Source of the DNA: an uncultured Acidipila sp.
GTDB taxonomy: Bacteria; Acidobacteriota; Terriglobia; Terriglobales; Acidobacteriaceae
Direction: 5' to 3'
Length of the DNA: 34,421 bases
NCBI GenBank assembly: GCA_937859835.1
Contig: CALMAN010000120.1
Location: 1 to 34,421, forward strand
The notes beneath the pieces were generated by a model that saw only the letters and a program-made list of their open reading frames with translations, did not search any database and had not been told where the DNA came from. Made by a program: the position numbers and the translations under genes. Of the stretch, positions 1 through 10,566 are shown one piece after another. The first letter of the stretch is position 1, and every line of letters starts with the position of its first letter.

Positions 1-2444
<2,444 letters not shown>

Positions 2445-2520
2445 CTGGGCGGACACGGCTATTTTGCCAGTGCATCGAGCGAACTGTGCCTATCTCGCTC
2501 GCGCTGCACATCTGCCAACT

Positions 2521-2994
2521 CTACCTGGCCGTAAGTGGCCTTCGTAGGTAGATTGTGGCCTGGGGATTCTGGTTATATGGTTCACAGGGCTGGTAGCCGC
2601 GCTTCTTGTACATGCGGATAGCTACGTCTAAATCATCTTTGCTATCCAGGTATACCCACCGGATCCCTTCAGCGCCGGCATGCGCTTCCAGGGCATCGAG
2701 CAAAGCCTCGGCGATCCCGCGTCTGCGGAACCGTGGCCTGACATACAAGCGCTTGCACTCGCCGGCATGGTCGACGGACGGAAGCGGGCGCAGCACAACG
2801 CAGCCGGCCGGCGCCCCTTCTAGGTAGGCGATCCAAAGGCAATACTCATTGGTGCCGAGCAAGCTCCTGATCGTCTCCGCACTTTCCGGTTGCAGGACGC
2901 CAACGGCTGCATAGTACTCGTCTAACAACGCGGTTGCTTCCTCGAAGTGTGCGACTGAAGCGCGAAGAATCTCCATGTCACCATTGTCGGACAT
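2521..2994 (-). CDS. GNAT-family N-acetyltransferase
   Basis: About 157 residues if started at the Met at 2994, before SDNGDMEILRAS. The frame stays open to 3114, and a second Met at 2976 is also possible; none has a strong ribosome-binding site. The fold signature is clear. Strand 4 (AGCVVLRPL) and a CKRLYVRPRFRRRGIAEALL stretch give the acetyl-CoA pyrophosphate-binding R-R-x-G-I/A motif. This is followed by WVYLDS and AIRMYKKRGYQP, typical of the C-terminal half. The family transfers an acetyl group from acetyl-CoA to an amine; the substrate cannot be read from the sequence. It converges on pyrG with a 76-bp gap in which I see no convincing terminator. Confidence 0.88.
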   Translation of the reverse strand: MSDNGDMEILRASVAHFEEATALLDEYYAAVGVLQPESAETIRSLLGTNEYCLWIAYLEGAPAGCVVLRPLPSVDHAGECKRLYVRPRFRRRGIAEALLDALEAHAGAEGIRWVYLDSKDDLDVAIRMYKKRGYQPCEPYNQNPQATIYLRRPLTAR

Positions 2995-3132
2995 GGCGTC
3001 TTGCCTAAGCGTAGGTCGCGCTCGACGAGGAAGCCGTAGGGCTGCTTGCGAGTCGTGCTTCCACCGAAAGATCGCTACTGCGGTTTGGAAGCAGTCTCTT
3101 GATCTGTTGATCAAGGCGAACCATCAGCGAAC

Positions 3133-3495
3133 TTACTTCGCCCGACTGATACCAGACTGCGCATCCGGCCGTTCCGCAACGACCTTTTCCTGCCCGGCGC
3201 TTTCTTCTGTTTGTGAGTGGTTGCTGATGCCCTGTGCCTCCCCTTCGGGCGCCCGGGTGTCGAGCGAGCCTTCCAGCGTGAGATCCGGTTGCACGGCACT
3301 GTGGTGGCGATGCCCGCTTGACGGTGCGTGCACTGGACCGCGGTTCATGCCGGTTTGCGCCCCGTCACTCTCACTGTACAAAGCAGCATCCTCGCCGCGT
3401 GCGACCGTGTCGACGGAAATGCCCGGCTCCAGATCACTCTGGTCGAGATCCTGATTCTGCCCTGATTCTGTGTGCGGCGTTGTGTTCCGTGCCAT
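3133..3495 (-). CDS. Small hydrophilic, probably disordered protein of unknown function
   Basis: A 120-residue product rich in Asp, Glu, Ser, Gln and Gly, with no hydrophobic core, no membrane segment and no cysteine. I do not recognise a family. The reason to call it a gene is its start: AGGGAGGAG sits seven bases upstream of the ATG at 3495, one of the best ribosome-binding sites in the window. Segments such as ARNTTPHTESGQNQDLDQSD and RGEDAALYSESD suggest an unstructured or stress-type protein, but that is a guess. It lies between the GNAT gene (138 bp downstream, same strand) and the divergent kdsA gene. Confidence 0.6.
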   Translation of the reverse strand: MARNTTPHTESGQNQDLDQSDLEPGISVDTVARGEDAALYSESDGAQTGMNRGPVHAPSSGHRHHSAVQPDLTLEGSLDTRAPEGEAQGISNHSQTEESAGQEKVVAERPDAQSGISRAK

Positions 3496-3617
3496 GTGGG
3501 GTCTCCTCCCTTACTCAGAGGCTACGAAGCAGGCAAAGCGTTGGCCTGCGGCAAGCAGCCGGCATCCATCCCGTACGCCCGGAAGGTTGGCCGCGGCAGT
3601 GTGGTTGAATACCTGGT

Positions 3618-4445
3618 GTGATCCCCGACTTTGAAATAGGCCCGGTTCCGGTCGGCGCGGGCCAGCTCTTCCTCATCGCCGGCCCCTGCGTCATCGAGTC
3701 CGAAGCGCACGCGCACCGAATCGCCGAGAGCATCGCCCGCATCACTGCCGGGCTCAGCATGCCATACATCTTTAAAGCTTCTTACGACAAGGCGAACCGC
3801 ACCTCGGTGACCAGCTTTCGCGGTCCGGGCCTCCGGGAAGGCACGCGCATCCTCCGCAGCATTGCAGAGTCGACCGGCCTTCCCGTTCTCACCGATGTGC
3901 ACGAGCCCGCGCACTGTGAGATCGCCGCCGAAGGCGCGGATGTTCTGCAGATCCCTGCCTTTCTGTGCCGCCAAACGGATCTCCTGGTGGCGGCGGGCCG
4001 GACCGGCCGCGCGGTCAACGTCAAGAAAGGCCAGTTCGTCGCCCCGGCCGACATGCAGCACGCGGTAGAAAAGATCGGCACCACCGGCAACGAGCGCATC
4101 TCGCTGACCGAGCGCGGCACCACTTTCGGCTATGGCAACCTGGTCGTTGACATGCGTTCCCTGCCGGTTCTGCGCCGGCTCGCGCCTGTGGTGTTCGACG
4201 CCACGCACTCGGTCCAAATGCCCTCGGCAGCAAACGGCGTGTCCGGCGGCCAACCCGAGTTCATCCCGACCCTTGCGCGCGCTGCTGTGGCGGCCGGGAT
4301 CGACGGCATCTTCCTTGAGGTCCACGACAATCCCGCCGAGGCAAAGTCCGACGGCGCCAACGCACTCCGCCTCGACCTGCTCGCGCCTTTGCTGGAAACT
4401 TTGCTGGCCCTCCATGCCCTGGCGCCTGCCCGCCCAGGTCACTAG
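3618..4445 (+). CDS. kdsA: 3-deoxy-D-manno-octulosonate 8-phosphate synthase
   Basis: Condenses phosphoenolpyruvate with arabinose 5-phosphate to KDO 8-phosphate, a precursor of the LPS inner core, in the cytosol. The start is GTG at 3618; the conserved FEIGPVPVG follows at once and the ribosome-binding site is weak. The length of 275 residues is normal. IAGPCVIESE, FKASYDKANRTS, TDVHE, FLCRQTDLL, VKKGQF and DATHSVQ are all present. The residues that bind metal in class II (metal-dependent) enzymes, known from Aquifex (Cys11, His185, Glu222, Asp233), line up with Cys24, His197, Glu234 and Asp245 here. The enzyme is therefore predicted to be metal-dependent, unlike E. coli KdsA, which has Asn at the Cys position. 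Its presence argues for a Gram-negative envelope. Confidence 0.97.
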   Translation: MIPDFEIGPVPVGAGQLFLIAGPCVIESEAHAHRIAESIARITAGLSMPYIFKASYDKANRTSVTSFRGPGLREGTRILRSIAESTGLPVLTDVHEPAHCEIAAEGADVLQIPAFLCRQTDLLVAAGRTGRAVNVKKGQFVAPADMQHAVEKIGTTGNERISLTERGTTFGYGNLVVDMRSLPVLRRLAPVVFDATHSVQMPSAANGVSGGQPEFIPTLARAAVAAGIDGIFLEVHDNPAEAKSDGANALRLDLLAPLLETLLALHALAPARPGH

Positions 4446-4536
4446 GCCCGCCTGAGGCACTCCGCCGGCACCCTCACCACGCTGCCGTCACAGGGGCAAC
4501 GAGGCACGCGAGCAGCCGCTACGTTGCTCCCGGAAC

Positions 4537-4565
4537 AAAAAAAGGGCCCCTCATACAGAGGGGCC
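4537..4565 (-). terminator. Rho-independent terminator of the OmpA-like gene
   Basis: Read on the minus strand, a perfect 8-bp stem GGCCCCTC/GAGGGGCC with a five-base loop (4545-4565) is followed directly by a run of seven T (4543-4537). It lies 54 bp beyond the stop of the OmpA-like gene. A second hairpin (CTCTCGT, loop TGAG, ACGAGAG; 4580-4597) sits between stop and terminator and may protect the 3' end of the message. Confidence 0.9.
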
Positions 4566-4618
4566 AATCTGCCTTGGTTCTCTCGTTGAGACGAGAGCCT
4601 GGTGCGGTGCCGCGCGCT

Positions 4619-5521
4619 CTACTGGGTAGGAGCGCCGGTCGGGGATGCGGTGCCGGCGGGTGCATTGCCCGTCCCTGCTCCCGCATTGCCCGTTGCCGCT
4701 AAACTGTTCTGCATCACGCTGACGCGGACGGCGCTGCCACTGGGCAGTGCAATCCCGTCCTGCGACTGCGCGTCGCCAAGCGCGATCTGGTGAATCTTGT
4801 ACACCGGCACCTGGTGCTGCTCTACCAGGTAGCGCACCACGGCGTCCGACATCCGCTGGGAGCTTTCCAGGCCCGCCTGTCCACGCAGGTGGGAGTAGCC
4901 CGAAACTTCGACCACGTAACCCTTTTGACCCTGCAGCTGCATTGCCACCTGGTCGAGCGCCTGCTTGGCCCGGTCATTCAGCATGGTCTGTCCGGTCCGG
5001 AAGCGGAGCTCGGTGTCGGAAACCTTCTGGTACTGGTCCAGCCCTGCGACCGTGCTGTTGAGCTGGGTTGTGCGCGTCGATGCCTGCTGGGCCAACTGCT
5101 GCGCTTGCCCCGCGGTGGTGTTGGCCGTTGTAGCTGTTTGGCTGGCCTGGTCCGCTGTGGACTGAGCCTGCCGGATGCCGGTCCCGGTCTTCTCATCCAA
5201 GGCCTGGATATCCCGGCTGTTCTTTGCCTGCAGCTGATCGAGTTCGTTCAGCCGGCCCTTTACCGGGTCGAGCTGCCGGTTTACCCACTTCTTGCGGGCA
5301 AACGGATTGAGGTGGCCCCAGAACCCTTCCTTTGACTTCGTTTGCAAGGGTGTGCCGGTTGCGTAGGTGCTGTTGTCCGCGGCGTTCATGTTGCCGGTAC
5401 CGGTACTCTGGGCCGTCTGAGCCGTTGCCTGTCCTTGGGTCGATTGTGCGGCAGCCGGAAAAGCCGGGGATGCTGCAAGCAGCAAAGCTGCGCTTGCCAG
5501 TGCTAAGACTCTCTGATTCAT
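4619..5521 (-). CDS. OmpA-family periplasmic/outer-membrane protein
   Basis: A 300-residue exported protein. Residues 1 to about 25 form a Sec signal peptide (basic start, Leu/Ala core, AAAQ cleavage region). A Thr/Gln/Ala-rich linker follows, then a short WGHLNPFARKKWVNRQLDPV segment and a helical, coiled-coil-like Gln/Ala/Thr-rich stretch (about 85-165). The C-terminal region (about 170-270) looks like an OmpA domain: LRFRTGQTMLNDRAKQALDQ, VEVSGYSHLRGQ, QRMSDAVVRYLVEQ and VYKIHQIALGDAQ. This domain binds peptidoglycan in known members. The tail is Gly/Ala/Thr-rich. There is no N-terminal beta-barrel and no lipobox Cys, so a soluble, peptidoglycan-associated protein is the likeliest role. 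GAGG lies eight bases before the ATG. Confidence 0.85.
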   Translation of the reverse strand: MNQRVLALASAALLLAASPAFPAAAQSTQGQATAQTAQSTGTGNMNAADNSTYATGTPLQTKSKEGFWGHLNPFARKKWVNRQLDPVKGRLNELDQLQAKNSRDIQALDEKTGTGIRQAQSTADQASQTATTANTTAGQAQQLAQQASTRTTQLNSTVAGLDQYQKVSDTELRFRTGQTMLNDRAKQALDQVAMQLQGQKGYVVEVSGYSHLRGQAGLESSQRMSDAVVRYLVEQHQVPVYKIHQIALGDAQSQDGIALPSGSAVRVSVMQNSLAATGNAGAGTGNAPAGTASPTGAPTQ

Positions 5522-5783
5522 GAGGTGCCTCGCTGTTCCGGGTGTGGTGCCTCCACGCTCAGAACTCGCTTTCGCTTTCTGTGATGCAGTTGTACTGCCA
5601 AACGGTGACGAGCTCCCACGGTTTCTCGCTTGCCCCGGCTAAGTGGCGCGAATCGAGACACTTGGGCCGTAGCCCGGCCCGGCCCGGCCGCCTGCGCCCG
5701 GGCGCTTCGCAGCCCAGGCAAGAGCAAGTTCTACACGGCCGTCCACGCCTTTACCGAGGGGCAGCCCTCCGGGCAAGGCGCGC

Positions 5784-6380
5784 TCAACGCGTTTCGGCCT
5801 GGATCACGCGTACCTCCGGATAGGCCCCATCCCAGCTTTCCGGGATGGCGTCGAAGATCAAGCGGAACGGTCGCGACTCACCCGGCTTGATAGGCTCGGC
5901 GCTCACCGGCTCCGTATCCACATAGGGCTCGCGAAAACGGATCAGGTTCAGCGGCAGCGTGTTCTTGGCCGCCAGGATCCCGGCTACATCCTTGAAGGCG
6001 ATCTGCACCGTGATGCCGCGTACCGTCCTCGTACCCCGGTTGGTCACGACCCCGTCCAGGTACGTTTCTTTGCCCCCGGAAAGATTGCTCGAGTCGCTCA
6101 TCCGGACGTCGGTAATCGGCAGCGAAGCGGCATACGGCGCTGGCGCGGCCAGGCCCGCGCCGCCCGGGTTGGCAAGCTGCTTCGCCTGCTCGCGCCCGTG
6201 CCGGCCCAGCAGCACCAGGGCCACCAGGACCAGCAGCACTGCGGCCCCGGCCACCGCAAAGGGCTTCCACGCCACAGGCTCGGCCCGCCGAAGCGCTCCG
6301 CCGCCCGTAAACAAGGCGTCCCCGCCCGCGTTTGCCGCGGCAGGGGCTTCGGTTGCGCCGTCTTTTCCCGATGGATCCAT
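5784..6380 (-). CDS. Single-pass membrane protein, DUF2393-like
   Basis: A 198-residue protein. The first ~38 residues are a hydrophilic Ala/Gly-rich cytoplasmic tail. A strong membrane helix spans about 39-60 (FAVAGAAVLLVLVALVLLG), followed by basic residues and a C-terminal domain of about 120 residues. That domain contains LPITDVRMSDSSNLSGGKET, VTNRGTRTVRGITVQIAFKD and PGESRPFRLIFDAIPESW. It reads like a beta-sandwich of the FxLyD/DUF2393 type, in which external loops compare changed terms such as VTNRG. The family name is my recognition from pattern only and the function is unknown. It begins 22 bp after the DnaC-like gene stops, so the two are probably co-transcribed. The 262 bp between it and the OmpA-like gene contain no gene I can support. 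Confidence 0.7.
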   Translation of the reverse strand: MDPSGKDGATEAPAAANAGGDALFTGGGALRRAEPVAWKPFAVAGAAVLLVLVALVLLGRHGREQAKQLANPGGAGLAAPAPYAASLPITDVRMSDSSNLSGGKETYLDGVVTNRGTRTVRGITVQIAFKDVAGILAAKNTLPLNLIRFREPYVDTEPVSAEPIKPGESRPFRLIFDAIPESWDGAYPEVRVIQAETR

Positions 6381-6402
6381 GCCGCTATGGTACCGCCGCC
6401 CG

Positions 6403-7143
6403 CTAACCCAGGCGCGCCCGCTTCACGCTCTGCCGGTAATCCGCGCCCTGCATCTCGACCGGCACGCACATCTCCTGCAAACGCGACCGCATCCGCTCGC
6501 CGATCCGGTCACCCAGGGTTTCTTCCCGCGCCATACCGCTCCCCGGGGGAAGATTGGCATAGTTGGTTGTGATCACGGTGGTGCGCTTGTCGTTGTAGCG
6601 TGTGTTCAGGATGTGCGCCACCGTTTCCCAAACCCACTCGGTCGGCTTGGCTGCGCCCAGCTCGTCAAGCACCAGCACCTCGGCCCCGAATACCGGCCGC
6701 AGTACTTCCAGCTCGGTCGTGTCGACCCGCGGGTTGTAGGAGTTCGTAATCTTCTTGAGCAGCTCACGGTAATCGCAAAACAAGGCCGAAGCGCCCTTCT
6801 CGAGCACCAGCTTCTGCAGGATGGCTACAGCCAGGTGCGTTTTTCCCGTTCCAATCGAGCCGGTAAACAGCAGCCCCGTCCCGTCGTTGTCACCGGGGTA
6901 GATTTCAACAAAGCGCTGCGCGGTATTGAAGGCCAGAAACAGGGACGGGTCCGTCCCGGTTCGCTCAAAGCTTTCAAGCGAACAGCCCCGGTAGCGGAGC
7001 GGGATCTGTGCCCGGTGCAGCTGCAGAAACACCTTGCGCTCATGCTGGCACTCGCACGGCTCGGCTACCTGCCCGCCGGCCGGCTGCCGCACCACGCGCA
7101 TTCCCATGCCTTCGCACAGGGGGCACACTGCCGACTCCACCAT
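6403..7143 (-). CDS. DnaC/DnaI-like AAA+ ATPase (possible helicase loader)
   Basis: A 246-residue product from the ATG at 7143, with GGAG five bases before it; the open frame continues to 7281 without family sequence. The N-terminus carries a cysteine cluster, Cys7-x2-Cys10 and Cys30-x-Cys32, probably a zinc site. [14 protein letters not shown] is the usual linker of DnaC/IstB proteins. The AAA+ core has Walker A GSIGTGKT (95-102), Walker B VLVLDE with Asp160-Glu161, a sensor-like TTNYANLP segment and a terminal arginine-rich [10 protein letters not shown]. Members load the replicative helicase or serve transposons; no transposase is near, so a chromosomal role is more likely. It is divergent from rpmE. 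Confidence 0.85.
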   Translation of the reverse strand: MVESAVCPLCEGMGMRVVRQPAGGQVAEPCECQHERKVFLQLHRAQIPLRYRGCSLESFERTGTDPSLFLAFNTAQRFVEIYPGDNDGTGLLFTGSIGTGKTHLAVAILQKLVLEKGASALFCDYRELLKKITNSYNPRVDTTELEVLRPVFGAEVLVLDELGAAKPTEWVWETVAHILNTRYNDKRTTVITTNYANLPPGSGMAREETLGDRIGERMRSRLQEMCVPVEMQGADYRQSVKRARLG

Positions 7144-7204
7144 ACAGCTCCAGTATGCATCGAACCGCCCCGGCAAACATCTACCAGGGAGGCAAACCCC
7201 TGCG

Positions 7205-7233
7205 TTGCGCACCACAGTGGAGCGCAGTAGGAT
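7205..7233 (+). promoter_or_regulatory. Possible promoter for rpmE
   Basis: TTGCGC (7205-7210) and TAGGAT (7228-7233) are spaced by 17 bp and would start transcription about 25 bp before the rpmE ATG. The -10 matches the consensus at four positions and the -35 is weaker. It lies in the 121-bp region shared with the divergent DnaC-like gene. Confidence 0.35.
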
Positions 7234-7264
7234 AAGGGGATTGCACGAAAGGCTTCCGAATACC

Positions 7265-7498
7265 ATGGCAAAACAGGGCATTCACCCCAGCTACAACGAA
7301 ATCAACGTAAAGTGCGCGTGCGGCACCGAGTTCAAGACCCGCTCGACCCACAAGGGCAATATCAACGTGGAGATTTGCGCGTCGTGCCACCCCTTCTTTA
7401 CCGGCAAGCAGAAGCTTGTGGACACGGCGGGCCGCGTGGAGCGCTTCCGCCGCAAGTACGCGCAAAAGGAAGCTCCGGCCGCAACCGCCGCCCGGTAG
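7265..7498 (+). CDS. rpmE: 50S ribosomal protein L31
   Basis: A 77-residue ribosomal protein of the large subunit, starting [20 protein letters not shown]. The Cys-x-Cys (residues 17 and 19) and Cys-x2-Cys (CASC, before HPFFTGKQK) show the zinc-binding C+ form of L31, not the zinc-independent paralogue made during zinc starvation. The [20 protein letters not shown] block is the family signature. The tail [10 protein letters not shown] is longer than in E. coli. The gene is followed within 25 bp by its own terminator. Confidence 0.97.
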   Translation: MAKQGIHPSYNEINVKCACGTEFKTRSTHKGNINVEICASCHPFFTGKQKLVDTAGRVERFRRKYAQKEAPAATAAR

Positions 7499-7521
7499 CC
7501 CGCTAAGCGTATACCGTGGAG

Positions 7522-7550
7522 GCCTCCGCTACGCTGCGGGGGCTTTTCTT
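7522..7550 (+). terminator. Rho-independent terminator of rpmE
   Basis: GCCTCCGC (7522-7529), a six-base loop and GCGGGGGC (7536-7543) form an 8-bp stem with one G-T pair, followed by TTTTCTT. The first in-frame ATG of dusB at 7556 lies only a few bases beyond the T-run. Full termination here would leave dusB dependent on read-through or on a promoter hidden in this sequence. Confidence 0.75.
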
Positions 7551-7555
7551 CGCCT

Positions 7556-8764
7556 ATGCAAAAACACTGGGACAATCCGACCGTGCACTCCATGCCGAAG
7601 GGCGCGCGCGTGCCGGCCGCTCTAGCGGTCGGCCGGGTACGCATCGCACCCGCCACGGTGCTGGCGCCCATGGCCGGTGTTACCGACACGGTCTTCCGCC
7701 GGTTCATCCGCCACAGCAGCCTGTTTACAGCGCATGGCGCGGACGGCGACGTGGAAGCAGCGGTCACGAATGAGCAGTCCGGCTGCGGCCTGGTTATGAC
7801 CGAGTTCACCTCTGCCGATGGGCTCACACGAATGCGCGAATCCAAGCGCAAGCGCTACCTCACCTTTTATGACGACGAGCATCCCATCGCGGCGCAGCTT
7901 TTCGGCTCCGATCCGGAAACTCTTGCCGAGGCCGCCCGGATCGTTGAGGATACGGGGTTCGACACGGTCGACCTGAACCTGGGCTGCCCGGCCAAGCGGG
8001 TGGTGGCCTGCAATGGCGGCTCCGGGCTGCTGCGGGACCTGCCACGGATCGCGGAGATCTTCCAGGCGATGCGCCGGGCCGTCTCCATTCCCTTTACCGT
8101 CAAGTTTCGGATGGGCTGGAACGACCGGAACATCGTCTGTGTGGAGCTGGCGCGGCTTGCGCAAGAGTCGGGACTGGACGCGGTCGCGCTCCACGCCCGT
8201 ACCCGCGAGGACGGCTACTCAGGCCAGGCCCGCTGGGAGTGGATCGCCGCGGTCAAAGATGCGGTGCGCATCCCGGTCATCGGCAACGGCGACCTCCGCA
8301 CGCCCGAGGATGCCTGCGCCATGGTTGAGCAGACCCGCTGCGACGGCGTCATGATCGGGCGCGCCGCGCCCGCGAACCCCTGGATCTTCCGCCAGATTGC
8401 GCAGTACACGGCCGCCGGGCACTACGACGAGCCCACCGAGGCCGACCGCTACGCGCTGATCCGCGCCTACTTCGGCGCGCTGCTGGGCGAAGCGGAGGAG
8501 CCAGGGCAAGAGCACCCTCCGGGAGCCGGCGAGGGAGCCGGACAAAAGGAAGCGCAAGGCAAGATGAAGCAGTTCGCTTCCTGGTTTACCCACGGCGTCC
8601 CTGGCGGGGCGGCGCTGCGCAAGGCCATCTACGAAGCCCGCACCGGCCCGGCGATCCTCGAGGCAGTGGAGCGTTTCTTTGAGCCCCGGCTTTGCTTTCC
8701 CGCCGAAAGCGAAGCCCTCCGCGATGAGGGGACGCCGGCTTCGGCATCGCTGCTGCTCGGATAG
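7556..8764 (+). CDS. dusB: tRNA-dihydrouridine synthase, DusB-like
   Basis: An FMN enzyme that reduces uridine to dihydrouridine in tRNA with NADPH. APMAGVTD opens the TIM barrel; the catalytic Cys144 sits in NLGCPAKRV. KFRMGW, HARTREDGYSG, IPVIGNGD and GVMIGRAAPANPW complete the FMN-binding set. Length is 402 residues, longer than E. coli DusB (321). The extra length includes the region around residues 55-76, between FRRFIRH and the MTEF strand, and a Gly/Glu/Gln-rich stretch around 305-325. The start at 7556 directly follows the rpmE terminator; the Met at 7592 is an alternative, and neither has a good ribosome-binding site. Dus subfamily assignment is by general similarity. Confidence 0.93.
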   Translation: MQKHWDNPTVHSMPKGARVPAALAVGRVRIAPATVLAPMAGVTDTVFRRFIRHSSLFTAHGADGDVEAAVTNEQSGCGLVMTEFTSADGLTRMRESKRKRYLTFYDDEHPIAAQLFGSDPETLAEAARIVEDTGFDTVDLNLGCPAKRVVACNGGSGLLRDLPRIAEIFQAMRRAVSIPFTVKFRMGWNDRNIVCVELARLAQESGLDAVALHARTREDGYSGQARWEWIAAVKDAVRIPVIGNGDLRTPEDACAMVEQTRCDGVMIGRAAPANPWIFRQIAQYTAAGHYDEPTEADRYALIRAYFGALLGEAEEPGQEHPPGAGEGAGQKEAQGKMKQFASWFTHGVPGGAALRKAIYEARTGPAILEAVERFFEPRLCFPAESEALRDEGTPASASLLLG

Positions 8765-8806
8765 AATCTCGCCGAGCCCCCTGGAACCCGCTCCAACCCA
8801 GCCCGG

Positions 8807-10453
8807 CTACGCTGGTCTTTCTCCCGCGATCACCCGGGGCCACCGCGCCCCCGTTCCTCCGCTCTTTCTGAAGATCACAGCCCGCTTCTTGCGCCACTTT
8901 TCGTCAAGCGCCAACAGCCGCCACTCGACCTCCGGCGAGAAGTGCTTGAGCAGTGTGTCCACAGTCGAGTGCACCCGCAGCGCCGTGACGACGAAGTACA
9001 GGAGCGGCGGCTCGGGCGACAGGGGTACCCCGGGAAAGTACCCGGCACGCGCGATCTCCCCGGCCGCATGCAGCGCACGCACCCGCATCCAGTAGTCCAG
9101 CCCCTGCAATGGCATGTGCAGGTCTTCGCTTGTTTTCAGCTCCAGCACTGCCAGGCGGCCTTCGCGCGTGACCGCCAGCAGGTCCAGCATGCCTCGATCC
9201 GAGGTAAGCAGCGCCGGCACCTGCGTGTACACCGGGGCCGGCCGCAGCCCGGACTCCAGCTCGGCTAGATCCGCGCGCAGCACCGACTCAAGCCAGCGCT
9301 CGGGCTGCATCCGGTACAGCGGATCGCGCACGCTTCCACCGGCGTGCCGCGAGCGGAACAGCCTCAGGAGCAACTCCCGTAGCAGGGGCTCGGTTTCTTC
9401 GTTCAAGGGCGTTTCGCTCGCACCCGCACCAAAGCTGATCCGGTCTTCGCGCGCAAACGAGGTCGCGCTTACCCCGTGCCGCACCCGCGCAAACTCGAGC
9501 CCGTGCAGGCGAAAGCTGATCTCGGTTGGGGATCGCGGCAGCACCTCGGTCCGCTCGCGGTCCTGCGGATCGAGCAGCGCCAGCACCTGCTCGACCGCTG
9601 CGCCCGAGCGCGCGCGCGGCACCTCAGGATCAAAGGCCGCCGCCAGGTGCGACTGCAGGTTGCCGGCTTCCGCTTCCTGGGCCGGCGCCAGCACCTCCCG
9701 CAGCTCGTCCAGCTCGTACAACTCCCACTTGGCCGCGCCCGGGTGCAGCCACTCCACCCGTTCGCGCAGGGTTGCCGTCATGCCCGAGGGCGCGATCATC
9801 TTTACCCCTTCGACCAGCCGCCGCCCGCCGGAGCGCGCCCGGCACTGCTCCAGCCACAGGACCGCAACCGTCAGCAATCCGTCGACCGCGCTTTGCGTTT
9901 CTTCAGCGTTGATCGCAACCAGGGCCCAAACGGTTTGCCCGCGTTCCAGCAGCCCGCGCACGTAGGCGGGCCCAAAGGAGTGTTCCAAATCAGCGGCGGT
10001 GCTGGTGTCTCCACGCTTGAACTCGGGAAAACTTCGCGCCAGCACGCGGTCCAGCAGTAGGAGGTAGTTGCGCCGGGTGGTTTCGCGCGCCGAGGGCGTC
10101 CGCCCATCCCGGTCCGGCACCAGCCGCAGCACCTGCGGCTTCGGCTGCCCAAAGCGCTTCACTTCAAGCCGCAGTGCATCGCGCCGTTCTGTCAGCCCCA
10201 CCACGGTGCGCGACAGCGTGCGCCCCTCGCTCCACAACTGCAGCACGCAACGGCCACTCGCGGCATCGAGCGACCAGCGCGAGGTCGCCATGTCGAACAG
10301 GATGCTGCCATCTTCGACGACGCAGGCGCGGGGGTTGTCGGTCAGGAAGCTTTCAAGCGCACGCGCGAGCGCTGCGGGGTCAAGCGGCGCCGCCGTGCGA
10401 GCGACCGATGTGACGGGAAAGGACACGGTTGGTTCAGCATCGGCTCTCGGCAC
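8807..10453 (-). CDS. Uncharacterised protein with a C-terminal PD-(D/E)xK nuclease-like domain
   Basis: A 548-residue protein, start GTG at 10453. I do not recognise the full-length family. The C-terminal third shows the spaced residues of a PD-(D/E)xK (RecB/restriction-endonuclease-like) core. These are Glu389 (RWLES), Asp424 (GMLDLLAV), Glu438-x-Lys440 (AVLELK) and Gln450 with Tyr454 (QGLDYW), the last like the QxxxY motif of RecB-type nucleases. The hydrophobic strands before Asp424 and Glu438 are as expected. The N-terminal ~380 residues hold an early beta-rich part (RWSLDAASGRCVLQLWSEG), then an arginine-rich helical part. No helicase, polymerase or methylase motif is seen. Nuclease activity is an inference. 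It converges on dusB (42 bp). Loss of any one listed residue in homologues would weaken the call. Confidence 0.75.
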   Translation of the reverse strand: MPRADAEPTVSFPVTSVARTAAPLDPAALARALESFLTDNPRACVVEDGSILFDMATSRWSLDAASGRCVLQLWSEGRTLSRTVVGLTERRDALRLEVKRFGQPKPQVLRLVPDRDGRTPSARETTRRNYLLLLDRVLARSFPEFKRGDTSTAADLEHSFGPAYVRGLLERGQTVWALVAINAEETQSAVDGLLTVAVLWLEQCRARSGGRRLVEGVKMIAPSGMTATLRERVEWLHPGAAKWELYELDELREVLAPAQEAEAGNLQSHLAAAFDPEVPRARSGAAVEQVLALLDPQDRERTEVLPRSPTEISFRLHGLEFARVRHGVSATSFAREDRISFGAGASETPLNEETEPLLRELLLRLFRSRHAGGSVRDPLYRMQPERWLESVLRADLAELESGLRPAPVYTQVPALLTSDRGMLDLLAVTREGRLAVLELKTSEDLHMPLQGLDYWMRVRALHAAGEIARAGYFPGVPLSPEPPLLYFVVTALRVHSTVDTLLKHFSPEVEWRLLALDEKWRKKRAVIFRKSGGTGARWPRVIAGERPA

Positions 10454-10566
10454 TGTTCCGGCAACAGTACCGCCGTACCCTGCCGAGAGGGCGCGTCATG
10501 CGTGGCTCGCTTGGCTAAGCCCGGAGCCGGTCGGGTTTCGTCACCGCCACGATCCGAGGAGCCTGG

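Noticed and set aside
5518-5783. Small minus-strand frame upstream of the OmpA-like gene
   Set aside because: It overlaps the OmpA start region, has no ribosome-binding site and is arginine-rich, as expected of a non-coding frame.
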